Assembly: GCA_022567655.1 (NCBI GenBank)
Contig: JADFGO010000009.1
Span: forward strand, 1-41,332
Length of the DNA stretch: 41,332 nucleotides
Reading direction: 5' to 3'
Source: Candidatus Neomarinimicrobiota bacterium
Lineage (GTDB): Bacteria; Fidelibacterota; SORT01
The position numbers and the translations under genes are program-made. The notes beneath the pieces are model-generated. The model searched no databases and was not told where the DNA came from. It saw nothing but the letters and a program-made list of their open reading frames with translations. Every line of letters starts with the position of its first letter. Position 1 is the stretch's first letter. Shown here one piece after another: positions 33,913 through 41,301 of the stretch.

Positions 33913-34437
33913 TTGAGAATAAATTTATCACAAACCGTTCTTTTGTTAAGCATGACAGCACTGCTTTCAGGCTGCGCAGCCGGAACTACTATCGAAGACC
34001 TTCCCCAAGGAGGAGGCAGGGAATCTCCGCACGGATGGTTCGACCCGCTCGCTCTCGATGACGACGACATCTTTGTCAGCGGCATTGAAATGCCTACTTT
34101 CGCCAACCAAACTGATAGATTGAACAATGAGATGGATATCGATTACGAAGCAATGACCGAGGGGTATAGAGTACAGATATTTGTCACCCAAATTTTGTAT
34201 GAGGCGGACAGTGTATTGACACTCTCAGATTCGCTCTTCGAGGGTGAAGCCTACATGCGGTTCGATCCCCCGAATTACAAAATAAGAGTCGGAAATCTGA
34301 AGTCGAGGTCAGAGGCGGAAATTTTTCAAAGAGAAACAAGACGAGCGGGATTCCCGAGATCGTGGGTATTGAGAACCAGAGTCTTTGTAAATCCGAGGAA
34401 ATTGGACATATCTCCTCCCGTCACAGAGCAGGAATAG
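33913..34437 (+). CDS. SPOR-domain lipoprotein
   Basis: The 174-residue protein has a lipobox LLSGC (Cys21), a low-complexity linker with Asp-rich DDDDI, and a C-terminal SPOR domain (about 83-160: RVQIFVTQI, KIRVGNLKSRSEAE, ARRAGFPRSWVL-like). SPOR domains bind denuded septal glycan, so this should sit at the division site facing the cell wall. Start is TTG 33913. It follows batE by three bases and appears to belong to that operon, an unusual partner. Confidence 0.85.
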   Translation: MRINLSQTVLLLSMTALLSGCAAGTTIEDLPQGGGRESPHGWFDPLALDDDDIFVSGIEMPTFANQTDRLNNEMDIDYEAMTEGYRVQIFVTQILYEADSVLTLSDSLFEGEAYMRFDPPNYKIRVGNLKSRSEAEIFQRETRRAGFPRSWVLRTRVFVNPRKLDISPPVTEQE

Positions 34438-34490
34438 ATCGTACAACGCATATCAACCGGTATCCCCTTTCGGCTCTGAGATAAAAATCA

Positions 34491-34502
34491 ATTCCCGGGA
34501 AT
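34491..34502. promoter_or_regulatory. 12-bp perfect palindrome ahead of the YbhN-like gene
   Basis: ATTCCCGGGAAT is a perfect palindrome ending 5 bases before the ATG at 34507, in the 69-base gap after the SPOR lipoprotein. It could be an operator or chance. No ribosome binding site lies between it and the start, so it may mask the translation start. Confidence 0.35.
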
Positions 34503-34506
34503 GTGA

Positions 34507-35505
34507 ATGAGCATGAATCTTAAGAAAATATCTTTTTATATCCGCATGCTCGTTACCCTTCTTCTCATTTATTTCGTCTATAATTTTTTCGATATACGAT
34601 TCGATGGATTAATGAGCTCGTTCTATGAATCAAACAAGAAATATGTTTTTTCAGCGTTTGCGCTTATGCCGCTGACGTTGTCAATTCAAATATCCAAGTG
34701 GCATCTATTATTGCGAACGCTGGATAAAAACATGAAATTACGATCGGCTGCAACTTCTTATCTTGCCGGAATGACACTCGGAATAGTCACCCCTGCGAGA
34801 ATCGGGGAACTCGGCAGGGCTTGGTTTTTGCGCGGCGTGCCGCAGTTGGAGGTGGTGGGTCTCACTATTATAGATAAATTCTATTCTACTCTCGCATATT
34901 TTTCTATCGGGATATTGACTTCGCTCATACTTCTATACGATTATGTTGATCTGAACGTTTCTTTAAGGATTTTATATTACACGATTGCTGCCGGAAGCTA
35001 TCTCTTTATATTGGTTGCGCTTTTGAATCCCGTGAAAATCGGAAAGATGATAAAGTTCGCCGGAAAGATATTCCGGAAAAAAGAGGCTTTGAACGTTATT
35101 ACGAATTCATGGTCCATGGTACCTCGAAAAAGAATTTTAGTAGTATATGGACTTGCCACTGCAGTTTGGAGTTCCGTGATTACACAGCTTTACATCCTTA
35201 TCCGGGCTTTTGACGCAGTGCCGTTATTTGACGGTCTTATAAGCGCCTCTACAGCGCATTTCGTAAAAACGCTGCTGCCTCTCACCTTAGGGGAATTAGG
35301 TATAAGAGAAGCATCTGTATCATATTTTTTCGGTAAACTCGGGGTAGGTGAATCGGAGGCATTCAGCGCAGCTCTGCTTATGCTTTTGATTAATGTTCTT
35401 CTCCCTGCCTTGGTCGGAGCAATATTCATTATGCGCTTAAAAATCGGAAGAGGCTCAAATAGTAATCAAGAGAGCAGTCTAACCGGGCATGAGGAGCAGG
35501 TATGA
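34507..35505 (+). CDS. Integral membrane protein, YbhN/LPG-synthase-TM family
   Basis: This 332-residue protein is hydrophobic throughout, with about seven to eight membrane helices. It carries the family marks TPARIGELGRAWFLR (about 98-112) and LPLTLGELGIREASVSYFF (about 258-276), as in the transmembrane module of lysyl-phosphatidylglycerol synthetases (PF03706). Family members without the transferase domain are thought to flip or handle lipids or polyprenyl-linked substrates in the inner membrane. The substrate is unknown. It overlaps the PHP gene by 4 bases (ATGA), so the pair is translationally coupled. Confidence 0.83.
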   Translation: MSMNLKKISFYIRMLVTLLLIYFVYNFFDIRFDGLMSSFYESNKKYVFSAFALMPLTLSIQISKWHLLLRTLDKNMKLRSAATSYLAGMTLGIVTPARIGELGRAWFLRGVPQLEVVGLTIIDKFYSTLAYFSIGILTSLILLYDYVDLNVSLRILYYTIAAGSYLFILVALLNPVKIGKMIKFAGKIFRKKEALNVITNSWSMVPRKRILVVYGLATAVWSSVITQLYILIRAFDAVPLFDGLISASTAHFVKTLLPLTLGELGIREASVSYFFGKLGVGESEAFSAALLMLLINVLLPALVGAIFIMRLKIGRGSNSNQESSLTGHEEQV

Positions 35506-37106
35506 TTGAATTTCTTATGCCGGTGATGGCTTACGCCGAAGTGCATTACAGGTGGAGATTTTTTCCAAGCAGAATTTATATGCCATATCCGGAGATAATC
35601 GCCGACGTGCCTTTCAGGCTCGAACCTGATACGGCTCTGCCGGTTCTATGCATAATCAAAGACGCACATAGATTTCCCGTGCGATTGGAAAAGATAGAGG
35701 TGGCCATTTCTATGACCGGAGGCGATTCACAGGCTCGGCAGTTTGATTTTGAAAACGTCCTTATTGAGGAGAGATTCTGGAATAGAACGCTTTCTCTGAG
35801 TTTACCCGGCAACAGTGCCGGGGTTGTAAGCGTAACGGTGAAGTTCAGCCTGTCAAACGAAGCCGATGGAAAGTTCGAGGTAGTGAATGATAATTTCAAA
35901 ACGTTGCCTCCGTTAAATTTGAGCGTTTTGATCCCGGAATATGCCTTACCTTCATTACCCGGCTGGAGCTACGGTGATTTTCATACGCATTCGGAGTTTA
36001 CCGATGACAAAGTGGAGTTCGGCGCTCCTATCATGTCGTCATCCATAATCTCGAAATCAATCGGACTCGATTTTTTTGTTGTTGCGGACCATTCGTACAA
36101 TCTCGATAATTCGATCGAATTTCCGTACGAAAACGATGCTGATCTGCCCCGCTGGCATAAATCAAGGGAAGAGATGAGAGAAGCAGGGACGAAAGAGGGC
36201 GCTCTGCCTATACCAGCCGAAGAAGTCTCTTGCGGTAATAGAAAAGGGGAAAACGTACATCTTTTAGTGGTTGATCCCCCTGTTTTTATTCCCGGCAACG
36301 GAGACTGCGAGGACGATTATCCCGATACCGAACCAACACTCTCTGTGGCAGAGGTACTCGATCTCATGGGGAATGGTGCAGTTGCCATAGCAGCCCACAC
36401 GCTGGAAAAACCGCCGTTCGGACAACGACTTCTGTTCAACAGGGGATATTGGGCGAAAGAAGATCTTTTGGATGATCGTATAATCGGATTACAGATTTTG
36501 AACGGTCTTCCGGATGATTCGTTCCGTCGGGGATATGAAGTATGGATAGATCTCATACTCGAAGGTAAGAGAAAGATTATCCTCGCGGGCAACGATGCTC
36601 ACGGCAACTTTAACCATTTCAGACAGATAAAAATTCCTTTCCTTTCGATGCATGAGCACAGGAAGCAATTGTTCGGACAGGTGCGCACCGCACTGAAGCT
36701 TGACGGCGGAATGGAACTCAACGCTGTTCTGCAAGCATTGAAAAAGGGGCGGGCACAGATAACTACTGGGCCTATATCCGATATCTCCCTGAAGACTCAA
36801 AATGGCGAGCTGTATGAGATTGGGGATGAATATCCTTATGATGAAGGAAAATTGAGCATCACCGCGGCTTCGACAAAAGAGTTCGGGAAACTAAAACGAA
36901 TTGTTGTTATCAAAGGAGAGATTTCGGCCCGGAAAGAGGAAGAGATTCACAAATATACGGATTTCGCTGATGGATACAGATTTGAGGATGTTCTCACCAT
37001 ATCACGATTGAGTCGCGGTTACGTTAGAATCGAGGTATATACCGAATCCAACGATAAGGAGTCGTTCTCGATAACCAATCCGATATGGCTAACAGGAGGA
37101 GCTTAG
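35502..37106 (+). CDS. PHP-domain metal-dependent phosphoesterase-like protein
   Basis: The 534-residue protein has an N-terminal beta-rich domain of about 155 residues that I do not recognise. A PHP domain follows (about 156-410) with metal ligands HTH (161-163), DH in VVADHS, AAHT and NDAH (364-367), then a beta-rich C-terminal domain (about 415-534). PHP enzymes hydrolyse phosphoesters using two or three metal ions; CehA-type members are similar. No signal peptide is obvious, though residues 1-15 are hydrophobic. It overlaps the YbhN-like gene upstream, suggesting a joint job on a lipid-linked phosphate. Its stop overlaps the convergent DUF1704 gene's stop. Confidence 0.82.
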   Translation: MIEFLMPVMAYAEVHYRWRFFPSRIYMPYPEIIADVPFRLEPDTALPVLCIIKDAHRFPVRLEKIEVAISMTGGDSQARQFDFENVLIEERFWNRTLSLSLPGNSAGVVSVTVKFSLSNEADGKFEVVNDNFKTLPPLNLSVLIPEYALPSLPGWSYGDFHTHSEFTDDKVEFGAPIMSSSIISKSIGLDFFVVADHSYNLDNSIEFPYENDADLPRWHKSREEMREAGTKEGALPIPAEEVSCGNRKGENVHLLVVDPPVFIPGNGDCEDDYPDTEPTLSVAEVLDLMGNGAVAIAAHTLEKPPFGQRLLFNRGYWAKEDLLDDRIIGLQILNGLPDDSFRRGYEVWIDLILEGKRKIILAGNDAHGNFNHFRQIKIPFLSMHEHRKQLFGQVRTALKLDGGMELNAVLQALKKGRAQITTGPISDISLKTQNGELYEIGDEYPYDEGKLSITAASTKEFGKLKRIVVIKGEISARKEEEIHKYTDFADGYRFEDVLTISRLSRGYVRIEVYTESNDKESFSITNPIWLTGGA

Positions 37107-38359
37107 CTCATTATCTGTTCGTAATGCTCTTCAACTTCTTTAAAACTGATAGTGTCCATAAAAGCCGCGAAATTGAAGAATGTGACGAGATACCTCATAT
37201 CCTTTACCCAGTTCGGGAGATATTTCGGTTTCCTGACCATCCCGTCTCTATAAAGATCATAAAGTATCGGCACACTTTCCGCGGTGATCTTGCCGGTGAA
37301 GAGGAATTTTACAAACTCGGGCTTCCCTTTTTTTAATGCTACGCTGACAAAATTATAAATCCTGACCAATCCGTCAAGATATGCGACGTCCTTGGTAAAA
37401 GGCGCGCCGCCTTCCATCAATCCTCCTCTGAAACACCGGGCGGAAGCGTCAAATGCGTCGTCCTCGGAAAAATTCTTGTCCAGATAGAAATTGTAAACAT
37501 CGATGAAGTCTGCGCCTTCTTCGCACATCTTGATAGCGATAGTTCTGTAAGCGAGTTTTTTGACCCGCATCGGATCGATCTGCTGACTCATGAATTCCGC
37601 AAATACGGCTAATCCCTCCTGATAAATTGTCGTTCCGGGAGTACCCTTCGAGAGGAATTTCAGCACCGGCTGTGAAGAGCCGTTAAGCGTGGTAGCAAGG
37701 TGCACCTCGCCTTCGTGTCTGATAAGCTGCTGAATTTGTCTTTTTGTATAAGAGGCGCCCTTTCTTAGTTTTAAGTAATCGGCTCCAGCAGAAGCGTCGG
37801 CGGTCATACGGTTTGAGATGATCACCTTGATTTTTCTTTTAGGGAAGAGCTTATGCAATTTATCGGAAAGAAGCTTTTTAGCTTCGAGGGAAGTGAGTTT
37901 CGATTTGGAAGCTTTTTTATCGCCGGGAAGATCGTATCCAGTAAATCCCTCGCTAAGATGCTTGGCGAGATCAAGAATTGAAACATTTCCGCCGATGTAG
38001 CGATAATCAGGATAGCCGAAGAGTTCCTTGGAATATTTATAAAAATCCTTTGTGCCTCTGGACTCAAGCATCCTTATAGTCAGCAGGTATTCTTTGCAGG
38101 CTCTGTGAATCATCTTTTCAGCCGGATTTGATTTGTCGAGATGGGATTGGATATCAAGAAACATCCTTCTCCGTTCATCCGCATCCCACCTGAGAGGAGG
38201 ATATTCATACCGTGGCAACCGCTTACTTCTTCGCGCGAGAAACCGCTTTTTAACCGTGATGGGAATGTGTATGGAAGATAGGATCCGTATAGGGCGTTGT
38301 GCCATTAATAGTGATTTGCTCACGCCGCGCAGGAATTTTCTATAAGAACTTTTTTTCAT
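37103..38359 (-). CDS. DUF1704/QEGLA-motif metalloprotease-like protein
   Basis: The 418-residue protein has the HExxxH zinc motif HEGEVH (His215, Glu216, His220) and the QEGLA motif (247-251), which together define the DUF1704/TIGR02421 family, once labelled as modulating flavohemoglobin expression. The eukaryotic relatives MATCAP/TMCP are tubulin tyrosine carboxypeptidases, so peptidase activity is plausible here; a bacterial substrate is unknown. It lies downstream of a TPR lipoprotein with 39 bases between them and shows no clear Shine-Dalgarno. The N-terminus (1-45) is basic and not like a secretion signal. Its stop codon overlaps the PHP gene's. Confidence 0.85.
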   Translation of the reverse strand: MKKSSYRKFLRGVSKSLLMAQRPIRILSSIHIPITVKKRFLARRSKRLPRYEYPPLRWDADERRRMFLDIQSHLDKSNPAEKMIHRACKEYLLTIRMLESRGTKDFYKYSKELFGYPDYRYIGGNVSILDLAKHLSEGFTGYDLPGDKKASKSKLTSLEAKKLLSDKLHKLFPKRKIKVIISNRMTADASAGADYLKLRKGASYTKRQIQQLIRHEGEVHLATTLNGSSQPVLKFLSKGTPGTTIYQEGLAVFAEFMSQQIDPMRVKKLAYRTIAIKMCEEGADFIDVYNFYLDKNFSEDDAFDASARCFRGGLMEGGAPFTKDVAYLDGLVRIYNFVSVALKKGKPEFVKFLFTGKITAESVPILYDLYRDGMVRKPKYLPNWVKDMRYLVTFFNFAAFMDTISFKEVEEHYEQIMS

Positions 38360-38398
38360 AGATGAAGGAATATGCGGATAAGGAGTTTGGAGCTGTTC

Positions 38399-39355
38399 TT
38401 ATTTACCCCAAAATTCGTCAAGCTTCTTTTTCCGCTTCCTCTGTCTATCCAACTCCTTCTTTATCTTGGAAGTGAATTTTCCGTCGGTATCGAGTTCGAG
38501 AGCTTTTTCGTAATGGCTAAGGATATTTTCGAAATCTTTATCGTCCTTTTTCAGATATCCGAGCGCAAGATAATAGTTCGGCTCCGCTTCATTCGTCCTC
38601 ACTTCAGCGGCTTTTCCAAATTCGACGATTGCATCCCAAATTTGCCAGCGGCTCCCCTTTTTATACAGATAGAGACCGTTGGACATAAAGGAATAATATC
38701 TTATGTCATCGCTGTCCCGGTTGTTTGAAATCGCTTTATCCAGATATTTTTTTGCAGTTACGATATTATTGTTCTCATACGCTTTTTTGCCTTTAACGTA
38801 GTTAGACTCGGCTACAGTTCTGCGTTTTTCTATTTCGGTTTTAATCTCCTCGACTCTATTTTTCTCCCTGCCGCCTCTTCCCGCTTTTTCCAACAATTCG
38901 GATGCCAATGTTAATAGTCCGTACTCCGTATATGCTTGAGCAAGCCCTAACGTGATCCCGGGATCATTTTTATTTAAGCTGTATCCCTTTTTATAAATTG
39001 CAATGGCATCCTCAATTTCCCCTGCGTTCAACTTTGATCCGGCATCTTTGGAGTAGATTACCTGGAGCGACGCTATCGTTCCTTTGTTGTTCTTGTCTAA
39101 CTTATATGATATTTCGAATTCTTTTTTTGCTTCAGTGTGCTTATTCTGCGCCTGGAGCGACATTCCGAGCATAAAGTGTGCCTGTGCGTTATCCGGATCA
39201 GCATCAAGAGAAGACCTGTATGAGCTCTCAGCCGCCTTATAATCACCCGCATCATATAGTGCATCAGCTTCATTTAGCGTTCCGGAGCATGAGATTAAGA
39301 GAAGACACGGTATTAAAATTAAGAGATAGAATCCCCTGATACCTATATGAGACAT
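38399..39355 (-). CDS. TPR lipoprotein
   Basis: The 318-residue protein has a lipobox LLISC (Cys23) and about six TPR units (from residue 28: ADALYDAGDYKAAESSYRS, then AQAHFMLGMSLQAQNKHTEA and others). A Lys/Arg-rich C-terminal end (RQRKRKKKLDEF) follows. TPR lipoproteins act as adaptors in envelope assembly or secretion. It is likely cotranscribed with the DUF1704 gene, separated by 39 bases. The hairpin just upstream (39381-39407) ends the preceding unit, so this is probably the first gene of its transcript. Confidence 0.85.
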   Translation of the reverse strand: MSHIGIRGFYLLILIPCLLLISCSGTLNEADALYDAGDYKAAESSYRSSLDADPDNAQAHFMLGMSLQAQNKHTEAKKEFEISYKLDKNNKGTIASLQVIYSKDAGSKLNAGEIEDAIAIYKKGYSLNKNDPGITLGLAQAYTEYGLLTLASELLEKAGRGGREKNRVEEIKTEIEKRRTVAESNYVKGKKAYENNNIVTAKKYLDKAISNNRDSDDIRYYSFMSNGLYLYKKGSRWQIWDAIVEFGKAAEVRTNEAEPNYYLALGYLKKDDKDFENILSHYEKALELDTDGKFTSKIKKELDRQRKRKKKLDEFWGK

Positions 39356-39380
39356 TTTATTGCTTCATTCTGTTTACAAA

Positions 39381-39407
39381 ATAAAAGGGCAGGCAATAAT
39401 GCCTGCC
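39381..39407 (-). terminator. Rho-independent terminator, minus strand
   Basis: GGCAGGCA (39388-39395) and TGCCTGCC (39400-39407) form an 8-bp stem with an ATAA loop. Read on the minus strand the stem is followed by CTTTTAT. It lies 30 bases past the stop of the DUF350-like gene, separating it from the TPR gene. Confidence 0.75.
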
Positions 39408-39438
39408 GCTAAAATTGAGATGAAATATCTCACGGGTT

Positions 39439-39669
39439 CTATATGACGCGATGCACAAGCAAACCCACCATAAGGATCAGTGTCACCAATATTGCCGCGA
39501 CACCGTAATTGCGGTCCTTAATTTCCGCCCACTCGTCGATATCCTTAGAAAGCCAGTTGAAAACCTTAAGAGCGAGCCCAACTCCAAAAGCAAACCCTAT
39601 TGAAGCAACAATCGCCCATAACAAAGACCATAGGTATCCGGCCAATCTCGTCATTATAGGTATGTCCAT
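39439..39669 (-). CDS. Small two-helix membrane protein, DUF350-like
   Basis: The 76-residue protein has helices at about 12-36 (WSLLWAIVASIGFAFGVGLAL) and 56-74 (GVAAILVTLILMVGLLVHRV), joined by KVFNWLSKDIDEWAEIKDRN. The middle resembles the DUF350/YjfL family, where a Lys/Asp-rich hydrophilic loop (DIDEWxEIKxxN) is conserved. Function is unknown. AGGAGG-type sequence (reading AAGGAGG on the minus strand) lies just ahead of the ATG. It forms a two-gene unit with the secreted protein upstream and ends at a clear terminator. Confidence 0.78.
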   Translation of the reverse strand: MDIPIMTRLAGYLWSLLWAIVASIGFAFGVGLALKVFNWLSKDIDEWAEIKDRNYGVAAILVTLILMVGLLVHRVI

Positions 39670-39688
39670 TTAAATCCTCCTTATCCTA

Positions 39689-40111
39689 TTAATACCAGCT
39701 CACGTTAGAGCTTACAAATTGGTTTGTGCTGATCTTCTTGTTCAGAAGTGAAAGAATATCCTCTGTATTAGCTGCGAGCATGATGCGTTCATCATCCTTC
39801 TTAGAGATAGTGAGCATAATGTTTACAGTGTCGAAATTGTAGTCTGTTTTCCGTATTGCCACACCACAAGCGTAAAAGCCTACCAGCATGACCCGGTCGA
39901 TATCCGTTCTTCTCGCTTCGAGAGTCAGGAGAAAATGGCGTTTGTCACCATCGTTCACAAACTTCATATTATCGTATGAAACGTGTAATCCCTGGGTTCT
40001 GAAAACTTTCTGAACGGTACTGTAAAAAGCGAAATCGTTGGCCCGGATGACTCCAGAGAATAAAATCAGGAACATCAATCCGGTCAGGTTTATCAGCCGC
40101 CTATTTTTCAC
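39689..40111 (-). CDS. Small secreted protein of unknown function
   Basis: The 140-residue protein has a signal peptide (about 1-25, ending IRAND) and one compact domain of alternating strands: YDNMKFVNDGDKRHFLLTLEA, VMLVGFYACGVAIRKT, VNIMLTISKK. A single Cys (in YACGV) lies in a hydrophobic strand, so it is not a redox pair. I do not recognise the family. It precedes the DUF350-like gene by 19 bases and is probably cotranscribed with it, making a small envelope unit. Confidence 0.72.
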   Translation of the reverse strand: MKNRRLINLTGLMFLILFSGVIRANDFAFYSTVQKVFRTQGLHVSYDNMKFVNDGDKRHFLLTLEARRTDIDRVMLVGFYACGVAIRKTDYNFDTVNIMLTISKKDDERIMLAANTEDILSLLNKKISTNQFVSSNVSWY

Positions 40112-40240
40112 AATGACTCCTTGTTATAGTTAGATGCTTCAAAGAATACAGGATTTCATTGTTTTCATCAAAATCAATACGGACGAATAATACTCCCGGC
40201 ACTCGGATAAGTCAAGAATAATTTGAGATTGCATTTCGGC

Positions 40241-40259
40241 TATAATAATTGACTTGACA
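40241..40259 (+). promoter_or_regulatory. Candidate promoter boxes ahead of the dehydrogenase gene
   Basis: A perfect TATAAT (40241-40246) has no good -35 at standard spacing; TTGAGA at 40223-40228 is only 12 bases away. TTGACA (40254-40259) lies just downstream with weak -10 candidates (TATTAA at 40274). Either could start a transcript containing the inverted repeat in its leader. Confidence 0.35.
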
Positions 40260-40286
40260 ACACATTCGTTTCCTATTAATCTCTAC

Positions 40287-40331
40287 CAATGGGTTGATAT
40301 TTATGGCTATGTTGTCTATATCAACCCATTG
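40287..40331 (+). repeat. 14-bp perfect inverted repeat in the leader
   Basis: CAATGGGTTGATAT (40287-40300) and ATATCAACCCATTG (40318-40331) are exact reverse complements with a 17-nt spacer. As RNA this is a strong stem-loop; as DNA it could bind a dimeric regulator. No T-run follows, so it is not a simple terminator. Confidence 0.8.
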
Positions 40332-40458
40332 ATTTATATTGGACTAAGGCGGGAATATTTGAAATACTTATTTGATTTGAACATAGACGAGGTTATTGAC
40401 AGCCCTGTAGGGAATTATCTTATTCCTAAGAATGCCGATTTCGAAGGATTCAGATAGA

Positions 40459-41301
40459 TTGAAAATTAGCGTATACGGATTAGGTTACGTAGGTTGTGTC
40501 CTCGCAGTATGCCTAAAAACAATGGGCCATGACGTAACCGGAGTGGACGTTGTCGTTGATAAAGTAGAAGCGATTAACTCAGGGAAGTTGCCCTTTTATG
40601 AACCGGACCTTGATGAAACCAACACTGCAAGCAGTACGGGGTCATTAATTGCCACAACCGACGGTTCGGAAGCCGTGAACGGCTCAGTAATATCTTTTGT
40701 GTGTGTAGGAACTCCGAGTACCGCTTCAGCGGGTGTAGATCTAAATCAAATCATATCAACCGTTAAAGAAATCGGTAGGTCGATAAAAGCTAAAGGGGAG
40801 AAACACTTAATTGTTATCAGAAGCACCATCCCCCCGGGAACCATTGATGAAGTTATAATACCACTTCTGAATGAAAATATTGGACTTAAAGAAGGTATAG
40901 ATTATGAGGTCTGTTTCTATCCTGAATTTTTACGGGAGGGGAATGCGGTCGCCGATCTATTGAAGCCGTCTCTTAACGTGCTTGGCGCGCAGAAGAATTT
41001 TCCTGTCGAAGTCATGGAAGAGATTTTCGAGCAAATAGATATACCTTTTGAGTTAACCGATTTCAAGAGCGCGGAGATGTTGAAATACGCTTGTAACGCG
41101 TTTCACGGATTAAAAGTAACTTTTGCAAATGAAATCGGCGCTTTAAGCAAGGAATTCGAGATTGACGGGGCGGGAGTGGTTTGTTGCGGGAGGGGCGCGA
41201 ATCGCGAAGGCGGGAGACGCGGGAAGGGATTCTCGCACGAGCGGGATGTGCCGGTCTTAGACGGAGACAAACGAGCCCAGCGGGTCAATAGATCAACCTG
41301 A
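40459..41301 (+). CDS. GDP-mannose/UDP-glucose 6-dehydrogenase family, 3' part degraded
   Basis: I choose TTG 40459 with GAAGGA upstream because it gives the family N-terminus ISVYGLGYVG (NAD-binding GxGxxG). An ATG at 40432 would add nine residues without a ribosome binding site. SFVCVGTPS, VIRSTIPPGT, YPEFLREGNA and SAEMLKYACNAFHGLKVTFANEIG match the AlgD-like group, which oxidises sugar nucleotides to uronic acids for capsule or exopolysaccharide. After about 41165 similarity stops: a GC- and Gly/Arg-rich stretch replaces the expected FGGSCLPKD segment with the catalytic Cys, and the frame ends early at 41301. This is likely a damaged contig end rather than a true gene end. Other exopolysaccharide genes may lie beyond the window. 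Confidence 0.75.
   Translation: MKISVYGLGYVGCVLAVCLKTMGHDVTGVDVVVDKVEAINSGKLPFYEPDLDETNTASSTGSLIATTDGSEAVNGSVISFVCVGTPSTASAGVDLNQIISTVKEIGRSIKAKGEKHLIVIRSTIPPGTIDEVIIPLLNENIGLKEGIDYEVCFYPEFLREGNAVADLLKPSLNVLGAQKNFPVEVMEEIFEQIDIPFELTDFKSAEMLKYACNAFHGLKVTFANEIGALSKEFEIDGAGVVCCGRGANREGGRRGKGFSHERDVPVLDGDKRAQRVNRST

Larger units (their letters stand above)
40112..40458. other. Leader region with inverted repeat, no gene
   Basis: The 347 bases between the divergent secreted-protein gene and the dehydrogenase gene hold no supported gene. There is a TATAAT at 40241-40246 and TTGACA at 40254-40259, then the 14-bp inverted repeat at 40287-40331. A 67-codon frame crosses it, but it matches no family and would have a TTG start without a ribosome binding site. 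GAAGGA at 40443-40448 serves the TTG start at 40459. Confidence 0.6.

Noticed and set aside
40254-40457. 67-codon open frame upstream of the dehydrogenase gene
   Set aside because: TTG start without a ribosome binding site, no recognisable family, and it crosses the inverted repeat; the reading frame is probably chance.
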